From Albirhodobacter sp048262715 (GTDB lineage: Bacteria; Pseudomonadota; Alphaproteobacteria; Rhodobacterales; Rhodobacteraceae), in the NCBI GenBank assembly GCA_048262715.1, contig JBLXEV010000006.1, positions 1-64,000 on the forward strand: a stretch of 64,000 bases of DNA, given 5' to 3'. Position numbers and translations under genes: made by a program. Of this stretch, positions 50,137-59,332 are shown piece after piece. The notes under the pieces were generated by a model, which saw only the letters and a program-made list of their open reading frames with translations, did not search any database and was not told the DNA's origin. The stretch's first letter is position 1, and every line of letters starts with the position of its first letter.

Positions 50137-50361
50137 TCAGACGTAGAACTGATCGCGGAACACGTGATACACGATCTCGTCGCGCTTCACGCCGATTGCT
50201 TTGAGCTCCGCGTCCGACATTGCGTTCAGGCGCTCGATCTCACGGGTGCGCGAATGGCGGGTCATATAGGCTTCCATGCCGGAAACGAATGCGTTTTTGA
50301 AGCCAGCCCAGAACGAGGTGCCCGAGGTGGTGGTTTGGTCAGCGTGCGAAACGAATGCCAT
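50137..50361 (-). CDS. DUF1127 family small protein
   Basis: The 74-residue protein has the C-terminal DUF1127 core REIERLNAMSDAELKAIGVK R followed by DEIVYHVFRDQFYV. Such proteins take part in phosphate and carbon-stress RNA biology in Rhodobacter and Agrobacterium and are very basic. The N-terminal half (SFWAGFKNAFVSGMEAYM) is an amphipathic helix. It is on the minus strand with its own promoter region of 170 bases. Confidence 0.87.
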   Translation of the reverse strand: MAFVSHADQTTTSGTSFWAGFKNAFVSGMEAYMTRHSRTREIERLNAMSDAELKAIGVKRDEIVYHVFRDQFYV

Positions 50362-50537
50362 GTTTCTAACTCCTGTCAGTGTTCGGTATGGAACCGATCT
50401 TGGTTCCGCTTACCCTGAAGATAGGACAGGATGCTTGTCGTAACCACCGCCAATGCCGCATTGCAGCTATGCGAATTTTGCAGCGCAGCATTTAGGCAGT
50501 TTGAAAACTTTTCGTAGCCCAGACATTGCGCACATCT

Positions 50538-50849
50538 CTAGCAAGCATAGGCGCGCGCGCGGATCTGCAAGGCGGGCACGCCCGGTTCGACACGTTCAAA
50601 CACCGCGCGGTTCGCGCCTGCCCGTTTCGCCTCGTCCAACACCTGATTGCGGGCATAGCGCGTGCCCTGCGCGGCGAACGGGCCATAGAGCGGCGGCTCT
50701 ACGGAGATATTGGTGATAAAGCGGCATTGCGCCACCTCGTTTGCCTCCACCGCGATCACGCCTGTCGTGCCGCGAATCCCGGGATCATTACAGGCCGCCA
50801 GTGCCGCCCCTGCCAAAGCCATGCCCATCACTGTGCCAAATCTGCGCAT
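50538..50849 (-). CDS. Small lipoprotein, DUF4156-like
   Basis: The 103-residue protein starts with a lipobox signal, MGMALAGAALAAC, so the cysteine at about 20 would be lipidated. The rest, VAQCRFITNISVEPPLYGPF and LDEAKRAGANRAVFERV, has the two-cysteine layout of small DUF4156/RcsF-like lipoproteins. Function unknown. It lies alone on the minus strand between DUF1127 and pyrC. Confidence 0.7.
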   Translation of the reverse strand: MRRFGTVMGMALAGAALAACNDPGIRGTTGVIAVEANEVAQCRFITNISVEPPLYGPFAAQGTRYARNQVLDEAKRAGANRAVFERVEPGVPALQIRARAYAC

Positions 50850-51033
50850 CTGCCCACCTCATTTCGGGTTGATTTGGCGCGAGTTTGCCGCGCGCGCCTG
50901 CGCAGTGCAATCCACCGCGGATGCTTGAGCGCGTGAAACCGCCGAAAGAGGCCAAATCCCGCAGATCCTCCTCTCCCGTTCAGCCCGGCAAATCCCTCTA
51001 GAAACGATCAAGCCAAACGTGTAATCCATCCCC

Positions 51034-52074
51034 ATGACCCAAATCACGATCCCCCGCCCCGATGATTGGCACCTGCACCTGCGCGATGGCGCGATGATGC
51101 ATGGCGTGCTCCCTGAAACCACGCGCCATTTCGCCCGTGCGATCATCATGCCCAACCTCGTGCCCCCCGTGGTCACGGCGGCGGATGCGATGGCGTATCG
51201 GGACAGGATCCTCAAAGCGATGCCGGACGGTGCCGCGTTTGAGCCGCTGATGGTGCTCTACCTTACCGAGGATACCGATCCGGCCGATGTCGCCGCCGCC
51301 CATGCTTCGGGCCTGGTGAAATCGGTTAAACTCTATCCGGCAGGCGCCACCACAAATTCCCACGGCGGTGTGCGCGATTTCGACAAGGTGCGGGCCGTCT
51401 TCGAGACCATGGCAGAGATCGGGATGCCGCTGTGCATGCACGGCGAAGTCACCACGCCCGATGTCGATATTTTTGACCGTGAGGCGGTGTTCATCGAGAC
51501 GATCCTCGATCCGATCCGGCAAAAAACTCCCAGCCTGCGCGTCGTGATGGAGCATATCACCACCAAGCAAGGTGTGGATTATGCGCGTTCAGGCGGCGAG
51601 ACGCTGGGGGCGACGATCACCACGCATCACCTGATCATCAACCGCAACCACATCCTCGTGGGCGGGATCAAGCCGCATTATTACTGCCTTCCCGTCGCCA
51701 AGCGCGAAGAGCATCGCTTGGCGCTGGTCGAGGCTGCGACCTCGGGCGATGCGCGCTTCTTCCTTGGCACTGATAGCGCGCCGCATGCCGATCACCTCAA
51801 AGAACACGCTTGCGGCTGCGCGGGCTGCTTCACCGCAACCAATACGATGCCGCTCTTGGCGCATGTGTTCGAGGCGCAAGGCAAGCTGGACAATCTCGCG
51901 AAATTCGCCTCGCAAAATGGCCCCGCCTTTTACCGCCTGCCCGAGAATGCAACGACCCTTACCCTGACCAAATCTGACACACCCAACGAGTGGCCCGATA
52001 AGATCATGACCGAAGCGGGCCCCGTGACCGTCTTCGATCCGGGCTTCCCCGTTTATTGGCATGTGACAAACTGA
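51034..52074 (+). CDS. pyrC: Dihydroorotase, class II (PyrC)
   Basis: The enzyme closes carbamoyl-aspartate to dihydroorotate in UMP synthesis. The 346 residues show the metal site PDDWHLHLRDG, the carbamylated lysine in SVKLYPAGATTNSHGG, the histidines in THHLIINRNH and FLGTDSAPH at the C-terminal part. It is the class II (E. coli-like) type. It is followed by an inverted pair of dispersed repeats and pyrE, likely in one transcript. Confidence 0.96.
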   Translation: MTQITIPRPDDWHLHLRDGAMMHGVLPETTRHFARAIIMPNLVPPVVTAADAMAYRDRILKAMPDGAAFEPLMVLYLTEDTDPADVAAAHASGLVKSVKLYPAGATTNSHGGVRDFDKVRAVFETMAEIGMPLCMHGEVTTPDVDIFDREAVFIETILDPIRQKTPSLRVVMEHITTKQGVDYARSGGETLGATITTHHLIINRNHILVGGIKPHYYCLPVAKREEHRLALVEAATSGDARFFLGTDSAPHADHLKEHACGCAGCFTATNTMPLLAHVFEAQGKLDNLAKFASQNGPAFYRLPENATTLTLTKSDTPNEWPDKIMTEAGPVTVFDPGFPVYWHVTN

Positions 52075-52075
52075 T

Positions 52076-52170
52076 CCCCTTCCACAGAGATCAAATATCC
52101 CCCGCGGAGCGCGCCTTGGCCTGCCGAGCATGCCTCCGGCGGGGATATTTCGGCTCAGTGGAAACGCAAA
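52076..52170. repeat. Dispersed repeat, inverted pair between pyrC and pyrE
   Basis: A minus-oriented copy (52076-52110, TTCCACAGAGATCAAATATC onward) and a plus-oriented copy (52132-52170, GCCTCCGGCGGGGATATTTC onward) are separated by about 21 bases and can pair: TTCCAC/GTGGAA and AAATATCCCC/GGGGATATTT. The plus copy ends at the pyrE ribosome-binding site. Confidence 0.85.
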
Positions 52171-52183
52171 AGGAAATGACGCG

Positions 52184-52864
52184 ATGATCCCCAGTACCTA
52201 CCCCGCCCGCGAAGAGATTGCCCGCCTGACAGCGCGGATGCTTCTGGAAATCAAAGCGGTGCATTTCAATGCAACCGAGCCGTTCACCCTGGCCTCCGGC
52301 CTGCCCTCGCCGACCTATATCGACTGCCGCAAGCTGATCTCCTATCCGCGGATCCGCTCGACCTTGATGGATTTCCTCTCGGTCACGGTGATGCGCGATG
52401 CGGGGTTCGAGGCCTTTGACAATATCGCCGGTGGCGAGACGGCGGGGATCCCGTTCGCGGCGATGGTGGCAGAGCGGCTCGCGCTGCCGATGACTTATGT
52501 GCGCAAGAAGCCCAAAGGCTACGGGCGCAACGCGCGGATTGAGGGGATGATGAGCGAAGGCGAGCGGGTTCTGCTCGTCGAGGATCTCACCACCGATGGC
52601 GGATCAAAGCTGAGCTTCGTCGATGCGATCCGCGAAACCGGCGCGAGCTGTGCGCATACCGCTGTCATCTTCTATTACGGCATCTTCCCCGAGACCGTTC
52701 CGACCCTCGATAAGCACGGCGTGCAACTGCATTACTTGTGCACCTGGTGGGACGTTCTGGCCGAGGCGCGCGCGCAGGGTAGCTTCGATAAGGAAACGCT
52801 GGATGAGGTCGAAGCCTTCCTCACCAATCCGCGGCCTTGGCAGAACGCGCGCAAAAAAGACTGA
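52184..52864 (+). CDS. pyrE: Orotate phosphoribosyltransferase
   Basis: The enzyme makes OMP from orotate and PRPP. The 226-residue protein has the PRPP loop VLLVEDLTTDGGSKLSFVDA and the LASGLPSPTYIDCRKLIS start typical for alphaproteobacterial PyrE. AAAGGA lies 10 bases upstream of the ATG. The end, FLTNPRPWQNARKKD, is normal. The dispersed repeat in its 5' leader may influence its translation. Confidence 0.95.
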   Translation: MIPSTYPAREEIARLTARMLLEIKAVHFNATEPFTLASGLPSPTYIDCRKLISYPRIRSTLMDFLSVTVMRDAGFEAFDNIAGGETAGIPFAAMVAERLALPMTYVRKKPKGYGRNARIEGMMSEGERVLLVEDLTTDGGSKLSFVDAIRETGASCAHTAVIFYYGIFPETVPTLDKHGVQLHYLCTWWDVLAEARAQGSFDKETLDEVEAFLTNPRPWQNARKKD

Positions 52865-53181
52865 TCGCCCCGATGCGATGACGCCCCAATGCGATAACGG
52901 GCGATCCGCAGAGATCAGATATCTGGGGATAAGCCTGTGGGCAAACTGTGGGCGAAATCTCTCGGGAATCGCCCACAACGCCATTTTGACCAAACGCCAC
53001 GCATGATGTAGTGTATGATAGAGCCGCAGCCACCAATGGTTGCGGCACTATCGTCGTGAGGCAGGGGGTTATCCCCAAACTTATCCCGATAGCGGATCGG
53101 GCACCGGATCGGCTATGGCTACCCGCAAGCCAAGCGCCCCTCCCGCCCAACCGCGCAAGAACCAGAACGAGGCAGACCCGC
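52865..53181. other. Intergenic stretch upstream of dnaB with DnaA-box-like elements
   Basis: The 317 bases contain CTGGGGATAAGCCTGTGGGC (52923-52942), AACTGTGGGC, GGTTATCCCC (53067-53076) and CTTATCCCGA (53080-53089). These resemble degenerate DnaA boxes (TTATCCACA and TGTGGATAA). A TTGACC at 52985 has only a box at 22 bases, so no promoter is claimed. Confidence 0.45.
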
Positions 53182-54729
53182 ATGAACGAGCACAGCACGC
53201 CCCCGCAAGACGGATATTCCTCGGGAGATGGGATGCAGCCCGTGAGCGCTGCGATGGCCACCACCCACGGCGCGCCGATCAGCGTCGAAAGCTTGCCCTG
53301 CAATATCGAAGCGGAACAACAGCTTCTGGGCGCGCTCCTGACCAATAACGATATTTTTGACCGGATCGCCGCGATTGTGAAAGCGGATCATTTCTATGAG
53401 CCGGTGCACCAGCGGATTTACGAGACCGCTGTCGCCAAGATCCAGAAGAACATGCTCGCCTCGCCTGTGACCTTGAAGACCTACCTCGAGGAGGATGAGG
53501 GGCTGAAGGAGCTTGGCGGGCCCGCCTATCTGGCGCGTTTGGCGGGGGCGGCGATCTCGGCCCATGCGGCCAAGGATTACGCGCAGATGATTCATGATAT
53601 GGCGCTGCGCCGCTCGCTGATCGAGCTCGGCCTCGATATCGCCTCGGAGGCGAAAACTTTCGATGTCGCCTATGCGCCCGACGAGATGATCGTGAAGGCG
53701 GAATCGCGGCTCTATGAGATGGTCGAGACCGGCAAGACGGAGAAGGGATTCGTCTCCTTCCTCACCGCCGTGACCGAGGCCGTGGTCAATGCCAATGCCG
53801 CCTATCAGCGTGACGGGGGCTTGGCGGGCGTCTCTACCGGTTTGAAAGATCTGGATAAAAAGCTCGGCGGCTTGCATCCGTCTGACCTTTTGATCCTCGC
53901 GGGCCGCCCCTCGATGGGGAAAACGACACTGGCGACCAACATCGCCTTCAACATCGCGAAAGCCTATAAAAAGGGCCTGCGCCACGATGGCACGGAAGGC
54001 ACGATTGAAGGCGGGGTTGTGGGCTTCTTCTCGCTCGAGATGTCCTCCGAGCAGCTCGCCGCGCGGGTGCTTTCCGAGGCCTCCGAAGTGCCCTCCGAGC
54101 AGATCCGCCGCGGCGATATGACCGAGGCCGAATTCCGCCGTTTCGTGGAGGCCGCGAAGACGCTGGAAACCTGCCCGCTCTATATCGACGACACGCCCGC
54201 CCTGCCGATCTCTCAGGTCGCCGCGCGCTGCCGCCGGTTGAAGCGGACGCATGGGCTGGATGTGGTGATGGTCGACTATCTGCAACTTCTGCGCGGCTCG
54301 GGGCGCGGCGATAACCGCGTGCAGGAGATTGGCGAGATCTCGATGGGCCTCAAGGCGATTGCGAAAGAGCTGAATATCCCGGTGATTGCGCTCTCGCAGC
54401 TCTCGCGGAACGTGGAAAGCCGCGAGGACAAACGCCCGCAGCTCTCCGACCTTCGGGAATCGGGCTCGATCGAGCAGGATGCCGATGTGGTGATGTTCGT
54501 GTATCGCGATGAATATTATAAGGAACGCGAGAAGCCGGGCGATCACGAGCTTGATAAAATGGCGGCTTGGCAACAGGTTATGGAGCAGGTCCATGGCAAG
54601 GCCGAGGTGATTATTGGCAAACAACGTCACGGTCCTATCGGCTCGGTCGAATTGGCATTCGAGGGCCGCTTCACACGGTTCTCCGATCTGGTCAAACCGT
54701 GGCAGGGCGACGGCAGCGACGGGTTCTAA
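53182..54729 (+). CDS. dnaB: Replicative DNA helicase DnaB
   Basis: The hexameric helicase unwinds DNA at the fork and starts primase loading. The 515 residues hold the N-terminal domain (SLPCNIEAEQQLLGALLTNN), Walker A ILAGRPSMGKTTLATN, Walker B DVVMVDYLQLL and the GRGDNRVQEIGEISMGLKAI and LRESGSIEQDADVVMF motifs. The start at 53182 leaves a 30-residue tail before the conserved core; no strong ribosome-binding site is seen. The upstream frame to 53011 is considered non-coding. Confidence 0.96.
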   Translation: MNEHSTPPQDGYSSGDGMQPVSAAMATTHGAPISVESLPCNIEAEQQLLGALLTNNDIFDRIAAIVKADHFYEPVHQRIYETAVAKIQKNMLASPVTLKTYLEEDEGLKELGGPAYLARLAGAAISAHAAKDYAQMIHDMALRRSLIELGLDIASEAKTFDVAYAPDEMIVKAESRLYEMVETGKTEKGFVSFLTAVTEAVVNANAAYQRDGGLAGVSTGLKDLDKKLGGLHPSDLLILAGRPSMGKTTLATNIAFNIAKAYKKGLRHDGTEGTIEGGVVGFFSLEMSSEQLAARVLSEASEVPSEQIRRGDMTEAEFRRFVEAAKTLETCPLYIDDTPALPISQVAARCRRLKRTHGLDVVMVDYLQLLRGSGRGDNRVQEIGEISMGLKAIAKELNIPVIALSQLSRNVESREDKRPQLSDLRESGSIEQDADVVMFVYRDEYYKEREKPGDHELDKMAAWQQVMEQVHGKAEVIIGKQRHGPIGSVELAFEGRFTRFSDLVKPWQGDGSDGF

Positions 54730-55114
54730 GCCCCCGCGCATCGCACCTGACGGAGGGAGGCCAGCCACCGCCTCCCTCCTCCCGCCCCCTCCCTGCGCGC
54801 CCAATACGCGCCGCGCAGATCTGGCGCGCGAGATCCCCAATCACCCTTTTCTCAGCAATTTCTAAAAACCACAGGCGCCGCCCCCCGTCAGGCACGCGGC
54901 CTTCCCCGTCTTCCATGGCAATCTCAGCACATCCCGCAGAGGCCACGCGCGCAACTGCCCGTGGTTCGCCCCTGCCCGTGGTTTGCCCCTATCCCCGCCC
55001 TCTTGCTGGCGCGATCCCGCCCCGCCGTTCACATCCCCGCAACATTCCGCCCCCGCACCTGCCCTTCGCGCGCATTTCTCTTGACCTCGCGCGCCCGCCT
55101 GTCAAAACCACGCC
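54730..55114. other. GC-rich intergenic stretch between dnaB and alr
   Basis: The 385 bases hold a hairpin GGAGGGAGG-(9 bases)-CCTCCCTCC at 54749-54778 with no T tract, which may end the dnaB transcript. The rest shows no promoter or gene. The open frames 54567-55238 (+) are not coding. Confidence 0.45.
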
Positions 55115-56188
55115 ATGGCTACTGCATCGCTCCGCATTGATCTCGACGCTGTCCTCGCCAATTGGCGGTCTCTGGACGCATGTTCTTCACGCTCCACCGA
55201 AACCGGTGCGGTTGTTAAAGCCGATGCTTACGGTTTAGGGGCCGATCGGGTGGCGCTGGCGCTGGCCCGCGCGGGGGCGCGCAAGTTCTTTGTCGCGGTC
55301 GCCGAAGAAGGTGCCCAGATCCGGCAAGCGCTTGGTGACGGGGTCGATATCCATATCTTCTCCGGCCATATGGCGGGCGACACCGATATGATCTCCGATC
55401 TGCGGCTGATCCCGATGCTCAATTCGCTCGATCAGGTCACGCGGCATTTCGAGGCGCTGCAAGGCGCGCCCTTCGGGATCCAGCTCAACAGCGGGATGAA
55501 CCGTCTCGGGATGGGGCTGGCGGAATGGGAAGCGGTTGCGCCCTTGATCCTGAGCGCAGAGCCGCGCCTGATCATGAGCCACCTCGCCTGCGCCGATGAC
55601 CCCGATCACGAGATGAACCGCCAGCAGCTTGATGCGTTCAAATATATGTCCGACGGGCTCGGCTTCCCGCGCTCGCTCTCGGCGACGGGCGGGATTTTGC
55701 TCGGGCCGGAATATCATTTCGATGTCACCCGTCCGGGGATCGGCCTTTACGGCGGCCTGCCGTTCGAGGAGGCCAAGCAGGTTGTCCAACTAAGCCTGCC
55801 GGTGATCCAGACGAATGAGGTCGCCGCGGGCGAAACGGTCGGCTATTCAAACACTTGGGAAGCCGAGATAGATAGCCGCACCGCGACCGTCGCCGCTGGC
55901 TATGCCGATGGCATCACCCGTCACCTGTCCTCCAAAGGCACGCTTTGGGCAGGCGATACGCCCTGCCCCATCGTCGGCCGCGTCTCGATGGATCTGATCA
56001 CCGTCGATATCACCCATCTCGATGAAGTCCCCAAATCGCTCGATCTGCTCGGCCCGCGTCAGGGCGTCGATGATCTGGCCGATGTGGCAGGCACGATTGG
56101 CTATGAGGTGCTGACTTCGCTCGGCCAGCGCTACGCGCGCCATTATCACGGCGGGATCCCGACAGATCCCCGCACGCAGGGAGCTTGA
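55115..56188 (+). CDS. alr: Alanine racemase
   Basis: The PLP enzyme makes D-alanine for the cell wall. The 357-residue protein has the PLP lysine in AVVKADAYGLGA near residue 35, the central GMNRLGMGLAEW and the catalytic tyrosine region GETVGYSNTWEAE. The length is typical. The start has no clear Shine-Dalgarno, but LRIDLDAVLANW follows at once. The stop is four bases before mlaE. Confidence 0.95.
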   Translation: MATASLRIDLDAVLANWRSLDACSSRSTETGAVVKADAYGLGADRVALALARAGARKFFVAVAEEGAQIRQALGDGVDIHIFSGHMAGDTDMISDLRLIPMLNSLDQVTRHFEALQGAPFGIQLNSGMNRLGMGLAEWEAVAPLILSAEPRLIMSHLACADDPDHEMNRQQLDAFKYMSDGLGFPRSLSATGGILLGPEYHFDVTRPGIGLYGGLPFEEAKQVVQLSLPVIQTNEVAAGETVGYSNTWEAEIDSRTATVAAGYADGITRHLSSKGTLWAGDTPCPIVGRVSMDLITVDITHLDEVPKSLDLLGPRQGVDDLADVAGTIGYEVLTSLGQRYARHYHGGIPTDPRTQGA

Positions 56189-56192
56189 GCGC

Positions 56193-57020
56193 ATGACCTC
56201 CTCGACCGACACCCCCGTTTCGGGCTCGAAACCGCTATCGCTTGTGACGGGCCTCCTTGCCGCAATCGGTCGCCCCGTGTTGGGCGGTCTTGCGCGCCTC
56301 GGTCGGTTCTCACGTTTTGCGGGCGATACGATCTCGCATCTGGTGCGCCCGCCGTTCTACGGCCGTGAATTCCTCGCCGCCTGCATCCAGATCGGTTGGC
56401 TCTCGCTTCCCGTTGTCGGGATGACGGCGTTTTTCACCGGCGGTGCGCTTGCGTTGCAAATCTACGCGGGTGGCTCGCGGTTCTCCGCGGAAGCGGTCGT
56501 GCCCTCGATTGTCGCCATCGGCATGGCGCGCGAGCTTGGTCCGGTGCTGGGCGGCTTGATGGTGGCTGCCCGGGTCGCCTCCTCCATCGCGGCTGAGATC
56601 GGCACGATGAAGGTGACAGAGCAAATCGACGCGCTCACCACGCTTTCGACCAACCCGATGAAATACCTGACCGTTCCGCGCGTTCTCGCCGCAACATTGA
56701 CGGTGCCAGTGCTTGTCGGTGTCGGCGATATGATCGGGATTATGGGCGGTTGGGTCGTCGGCGTGAGCCGCCTTGGCTTCAACTCCGCCGCCTATCTCAA
56801 CACCACCTATAACTTCCTCGAATTCTGGGATGTCGGCTCCGGCCTCGTCAAAGGCGCGGCCTTCGGCTTTATCGTCGCGGTGATGGGCTGCTACGCGGGG
56901 ATGAATTCGGGCCGCGGCGCGCAAGGTGTTGGCAATGCAACGAAATCCGCAGTGGTTTCGGCCTCGGTGATGATTTTCGCGGCCAACTACTTGCTGACAG
57001 AGGTGTTCTTCTCGGCATGA
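56193..57020 (+). CDS. mlaE: MlaE-type phospholipid ABC transporter permease
   Basis: The 275-residue inner-membrane protein has about five membrane segments and the MlaE/YrbE core: GRPPFYGREFL-type entry, FFTGGALALQIYAGGSRF, ELGPVLGGLMVAARVASSIAAEIG and QIDALTTLSTNPMKYLTVPR. MlaE with MlaF moves phospholipids between outer and inner membrane. The stop overlaps mlaF (ATGA). MlaD, MlaC and MlaB genes are not next to it. Confidence 0.92.
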   Translation: MTSSTDTPVSGSKPLSLVTGLLAAIGRPVLGGLARLGRFSRFAGDTISHLVRPPFYGREFLAACIQIGWLSLPVVGMTAFFTGGALALQIYAGGSRFSAEAVVPSIVAIGMARELGPVLGGLMVAARVASSIAAEIGTMKVTEQIDALTTLSTNPMKYLTVPRVLAATLTVPVLVGVGDMIGIMGGWVVGVSRLGFNSAAYLNTTYNFLEFWDVGSGLVKGAAFGFIVAVMGCYAGMNSGRGAQGVGNATKSAVVSASVMIFAANYLLTEVFFSA

Positions 57021-57763
57021 TCGAACTTTCCGGCGTCACCAAATCCTTCGGCTCCAACCATGTCCTGCGCGGCGTTGATCTGACGATTGAACGCGGCACC
57101 TCGATGGTGATCATCGGCGGGTCTGGCACGGGGAAATCTGTGCTCTTGAAATCGATCCTCGGCCTCGTCACCCCTGACCACGGGGTGATCAAGGTAGATG
57201 GCGAGGACGTAGAAAAAGCCTCGCGCGATGCGTTTTTGGCGAAATTCGGGATGCTGTTCCAAGGTGGCGCGCTGTTTGACAGCTTGAGCATCTGGCAAAA
57301 CGTCGCCTTCCGGCTGATGCGCGGCGCCGATAAGCTGCCCAAAGCGCAAGCGCGCGAGATTGCGATTGAGAAGCTGCGCCGCGTCGGCCTTGGCCCGCAG
57401 GTCGCCGATCTCTTCCCCGCCGAGCTTTCGGGCGGGATGCAAAAGCGTGTCGGCCTCGCCCGCGCCATTGCCGCCGAGCCGGAGATCATCTTTTTCGACG
57501 AGCCGACCACCGGCCTCGATCCGATCATGTCCGGCGTGATCAATGACTTGATCCGCGAGATTGTTTCCGAAATGGGCGCAACCGCGATGACAATCACCCA
57601 TGATATGTCCTCCGTCCGCGCGATTTCCGACCATGTCGCGATGCTGCATGGCGGGAAGGTCCGCTGGACTGGCCCCATCTCGGAATTGGACACAACATCA
57701 GACCCTTACGTCCAACAGTTCATCAACGGGCGCGCCGAAGGGCCGATTGAATCCGTCCGCTGA
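57017..57763 (+). CDS. mlaF: MlaF-type phospholipid ABC transporter ATPase
   Basis: The 248-residue ATPase has Walker A IIGGSGTGKSVLLKSI, signature LSGGMQKRVGLARAIA, Walker B IIFFDEPTTGLDP and TITHDMSSVRAISD. It powers the MlaE permease; the start overlaps the mlaE stop. The C-terminal PTYVQQFINGRAEGPI-type end is as in MlaF. Confidence 0.92.
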   Translation: MIELSGVTKSFGSNHVLRGVDLTIERGTSMVIIGGSGTGKSVLLKSILGLVTPDHGVIKVDGEDVEKASRDAFLAKFGMLFQGGALFDSLSIWQNVAFRLMRGADKLPKAQAREIAIEKLRRVGLGPQVADLFPAELSGGMQKRVGLARAIAAEPEIIFFDEPTTGLDPIMSGVINDLIREIVSEMGATAMTITHDMSSVRAISDHVAMLHGGKVRWTGPISELDTTSDPYVQQFINGRAEGPIESVR

Positions 57764-57874
57764 TCGAGAGCGGCCTCCGCGCAGAACACCCTGAAACGGA
57801 TTGTTTCCGATAACAAACTTGCATTTGCCCCCAATCGGCGGGATCCTGCCTATACCGTTCAGGGGGATGGGGTA

Positions 57875-58675
57875 ATGAGTGATCTCAATGAAACGTTTCG
57901 GGGCAAACCCGCGCGGGGCTTTGGCGTCCGCGCCTATGCCGAGTTTATCCTTCAAAGCATCGGCCCGCTGCTGAGCCTGACCGTCGCCGTCTTCGCTCTT
58001 TTGACACTGGGATCTGTCGTCTTGGCGCTGATCGGCTTGGCGCCTTGGTTGACGGTGGAGGCCAGCTTTGGCGCAACCCCGATCGAGAATGCGGGCATCT
58101 GGTTGCAATGCCTCTTCGCGGCTCTCGCGGTGCTGCTTGCGCTCTACCTGCCCGCCCATGCCCGCGTCGCAAAGTTGGAACGCTCGCATCGATCGTTCCA
58201 GATCGGGATGGAGGATGTCGCCCGCGCCTACCGGATCGCGCATGAGACGGATCGCAAAGGCGCGTTCGCCCTCTCGGGGGAGTTCGACGCGATGCGCGAG
58301 CGCCTCAACCATATGCGCCGCCACCCCGATCTCGCGATGCTGGAACCCGATCTTCTGGAACTCGCCGCACAGATGAGCCTGCAATCGCGGGATCTGGCGA
58401 AAGTCTATTCCGAGGAAAAAGTTGCCCGCGCGAAAGCCTTCCTCGCGCAGCGCCAGCAAGAGGCGCAAGCGACCGAGGATCAGATCCGCATCGCACGCTA
58501 CGCCTGCGACGAAATCCGCAACTGGCTCAACGATGTCGAGACTGAAGAGCGGCATCTGTCGTCGCAATTCCAGATGCTGGAGCGCGATCTGAAATCGGTG
58601 CTACCTGCATTGGGATATGAGCTGGAAGACCCGCGCGATGCGAATGTCGTGCAATTGACCAAGCCCGCGAAATAG
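57875..58675 (+). CDS. Membrane-anchored coiled-coil protein of unknown function
   Basis: The 266-residue protein has two membrane helices (about 29-55 and 70-93) with a short loop, then a long charged helical region (about 100-255) rich in Glu, Arg, Gln and Ala (e.g. LAAQMSLQSRDLAKVYSEEK), which should form a coiled coil in the cytoplasm. Rhodobacterales relatives exist and are sometimes labelled DNA repair protein without evidence. It follows mlaEF by 111 bases. Function is not known. Confidence 0.6.
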   Translation: MSDLNETFRGKPARGFGVRAYAEFILQSIGPLLSLTVAVFALLTLGSVVLALIGLAPWLTVEASFGATPIENAGIWLQCLFAALAVLLALYLPAHARVAKLERSHRSFQIGMEDVARAYRIAHETDRKGAFALSGEFDAMRERLNHMRRHPDLAMLEPDLLELAAQMSLQSRDLAKVYSEEKVARAKAFLAQRQQEAQATEDQIRIARYACDEIRNWLNDVETEERHLSSQFQMLERDLKSVLPALGYELEDPRDANVVQLTKPAK

Positions 58676-58737
58676 CCCAGAGATCAGGGCGACGCGCGGG
58701 CCAAGTGCCACGCCTTGCCTTTGATGTGGACGCTTTC

Positions 58738-59190
58738 ATGCCCTTCCCGCGCCCCAAACACCTGCTGCGGATCGCCAATCTGGCGCTGCTCATCGTGTTT
58801 CCCATCGCTTGGTCCGCGCCGCTCTTGCGCGCGGGGCTGCTCCCGTTCTTCGATCTCGATGCGATCTCGATGCTCTCCGGCCTGCGCGCACTTTGGGAAA
58901 CCGATATCCCGCTGGCGCTGCTCATCGCGGTTCTGGCGCTCGTTGCCCCGATCGCCAAAATCCTCGCGCTCGACTGCGTTCTGGCAGGCCGCACCGAGGC
59001 GCGCGCGCTCCCGCTGATCGCCGGGCTCGGGCGCTTGGCGATGGCGGATATTTTTCTCATCGCGCTCTATGTGGTGCTCGCCAAAGGCGTCGGCGTCGGG
59101 CGGGTGGAGATTGGCTGGGGGCTCTACCTGTTCACCGCCTGCGTGCTGGCCTCGCTCGCGCTCTCACACCTCGCTAAGCGCTTGGGGTAA
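58738..59190 (+). CDS. Paraquat-inducible protein A-like membrane protein
   Basis: The 150-residue protein has four membrane helices (about 15-35, 47-70, 77-97, 110-135) and the sequence order of one PqiA half, with LLPFFDLDAISMLSGLRALW and VLALVAPIAKILALD. The E. coli PqiA has two such halves. PqiA works with an MCE protein in envelope lipid traffic, so its closeness to mlaEF is suggestive. An in-frame GTG start at 58705 is possible; neither start has a clear Shine-Dalgarno. Confidence 0.75.
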   Translation: MPFPRPKHLLRIANLALLIVFPIAWSAPLLRAGLLPFFDLDAISMLSGLRALWETDIPLALLIAVLALVAPIAKILALDCVLAGRTEARALPLIAGLGRLAMADIFLIALYVVLAKGVGVGRVEIGWGLYLFTACVLASLALSHLAKRLG

Positions 59191-59197
59191 GCGCGGA

Positions 59198-59277
59198 GCC
59201 TCCGGCGGGGATATTTGCCACTCTGAGGAAACGCAAATCTAGGGTTTCCAGAGAGCCTAAGTATCCCCGCCGGAGGC
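59198..59277. repeat. Dispersed repeat, inverted pair between the PqiA-like gene and radA
   Basis: GCCTCCGGCGGGGATA at the left and TATCCCCGCCGGAGGC at the right are perfect inverted arms of 16 bases; inner parts CTCTGAGGAAAC and GTTTCCAGAG also pair. The whole can form one long stem. Confidence 0.9.
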
Positions 59278-59332
59278 ATCCTCCCTCTGCCAAACCGCTT
59301 GACGTTCCCCTCTTGTTCCCGCACAAAGACGC

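Noticed and set aside
52984..53018. dnaB promoter from TTGACC and TATGAT
   Set aside because: The boxes are 22 bases apart, too far for a normal sigma-70 promoter.
53119..54840. 573-residue frame antisense to dnaB
   Set aside because: It is a codon shadow of dnaB with His/Arg-rich improbable content and extends into intergenic DNA.
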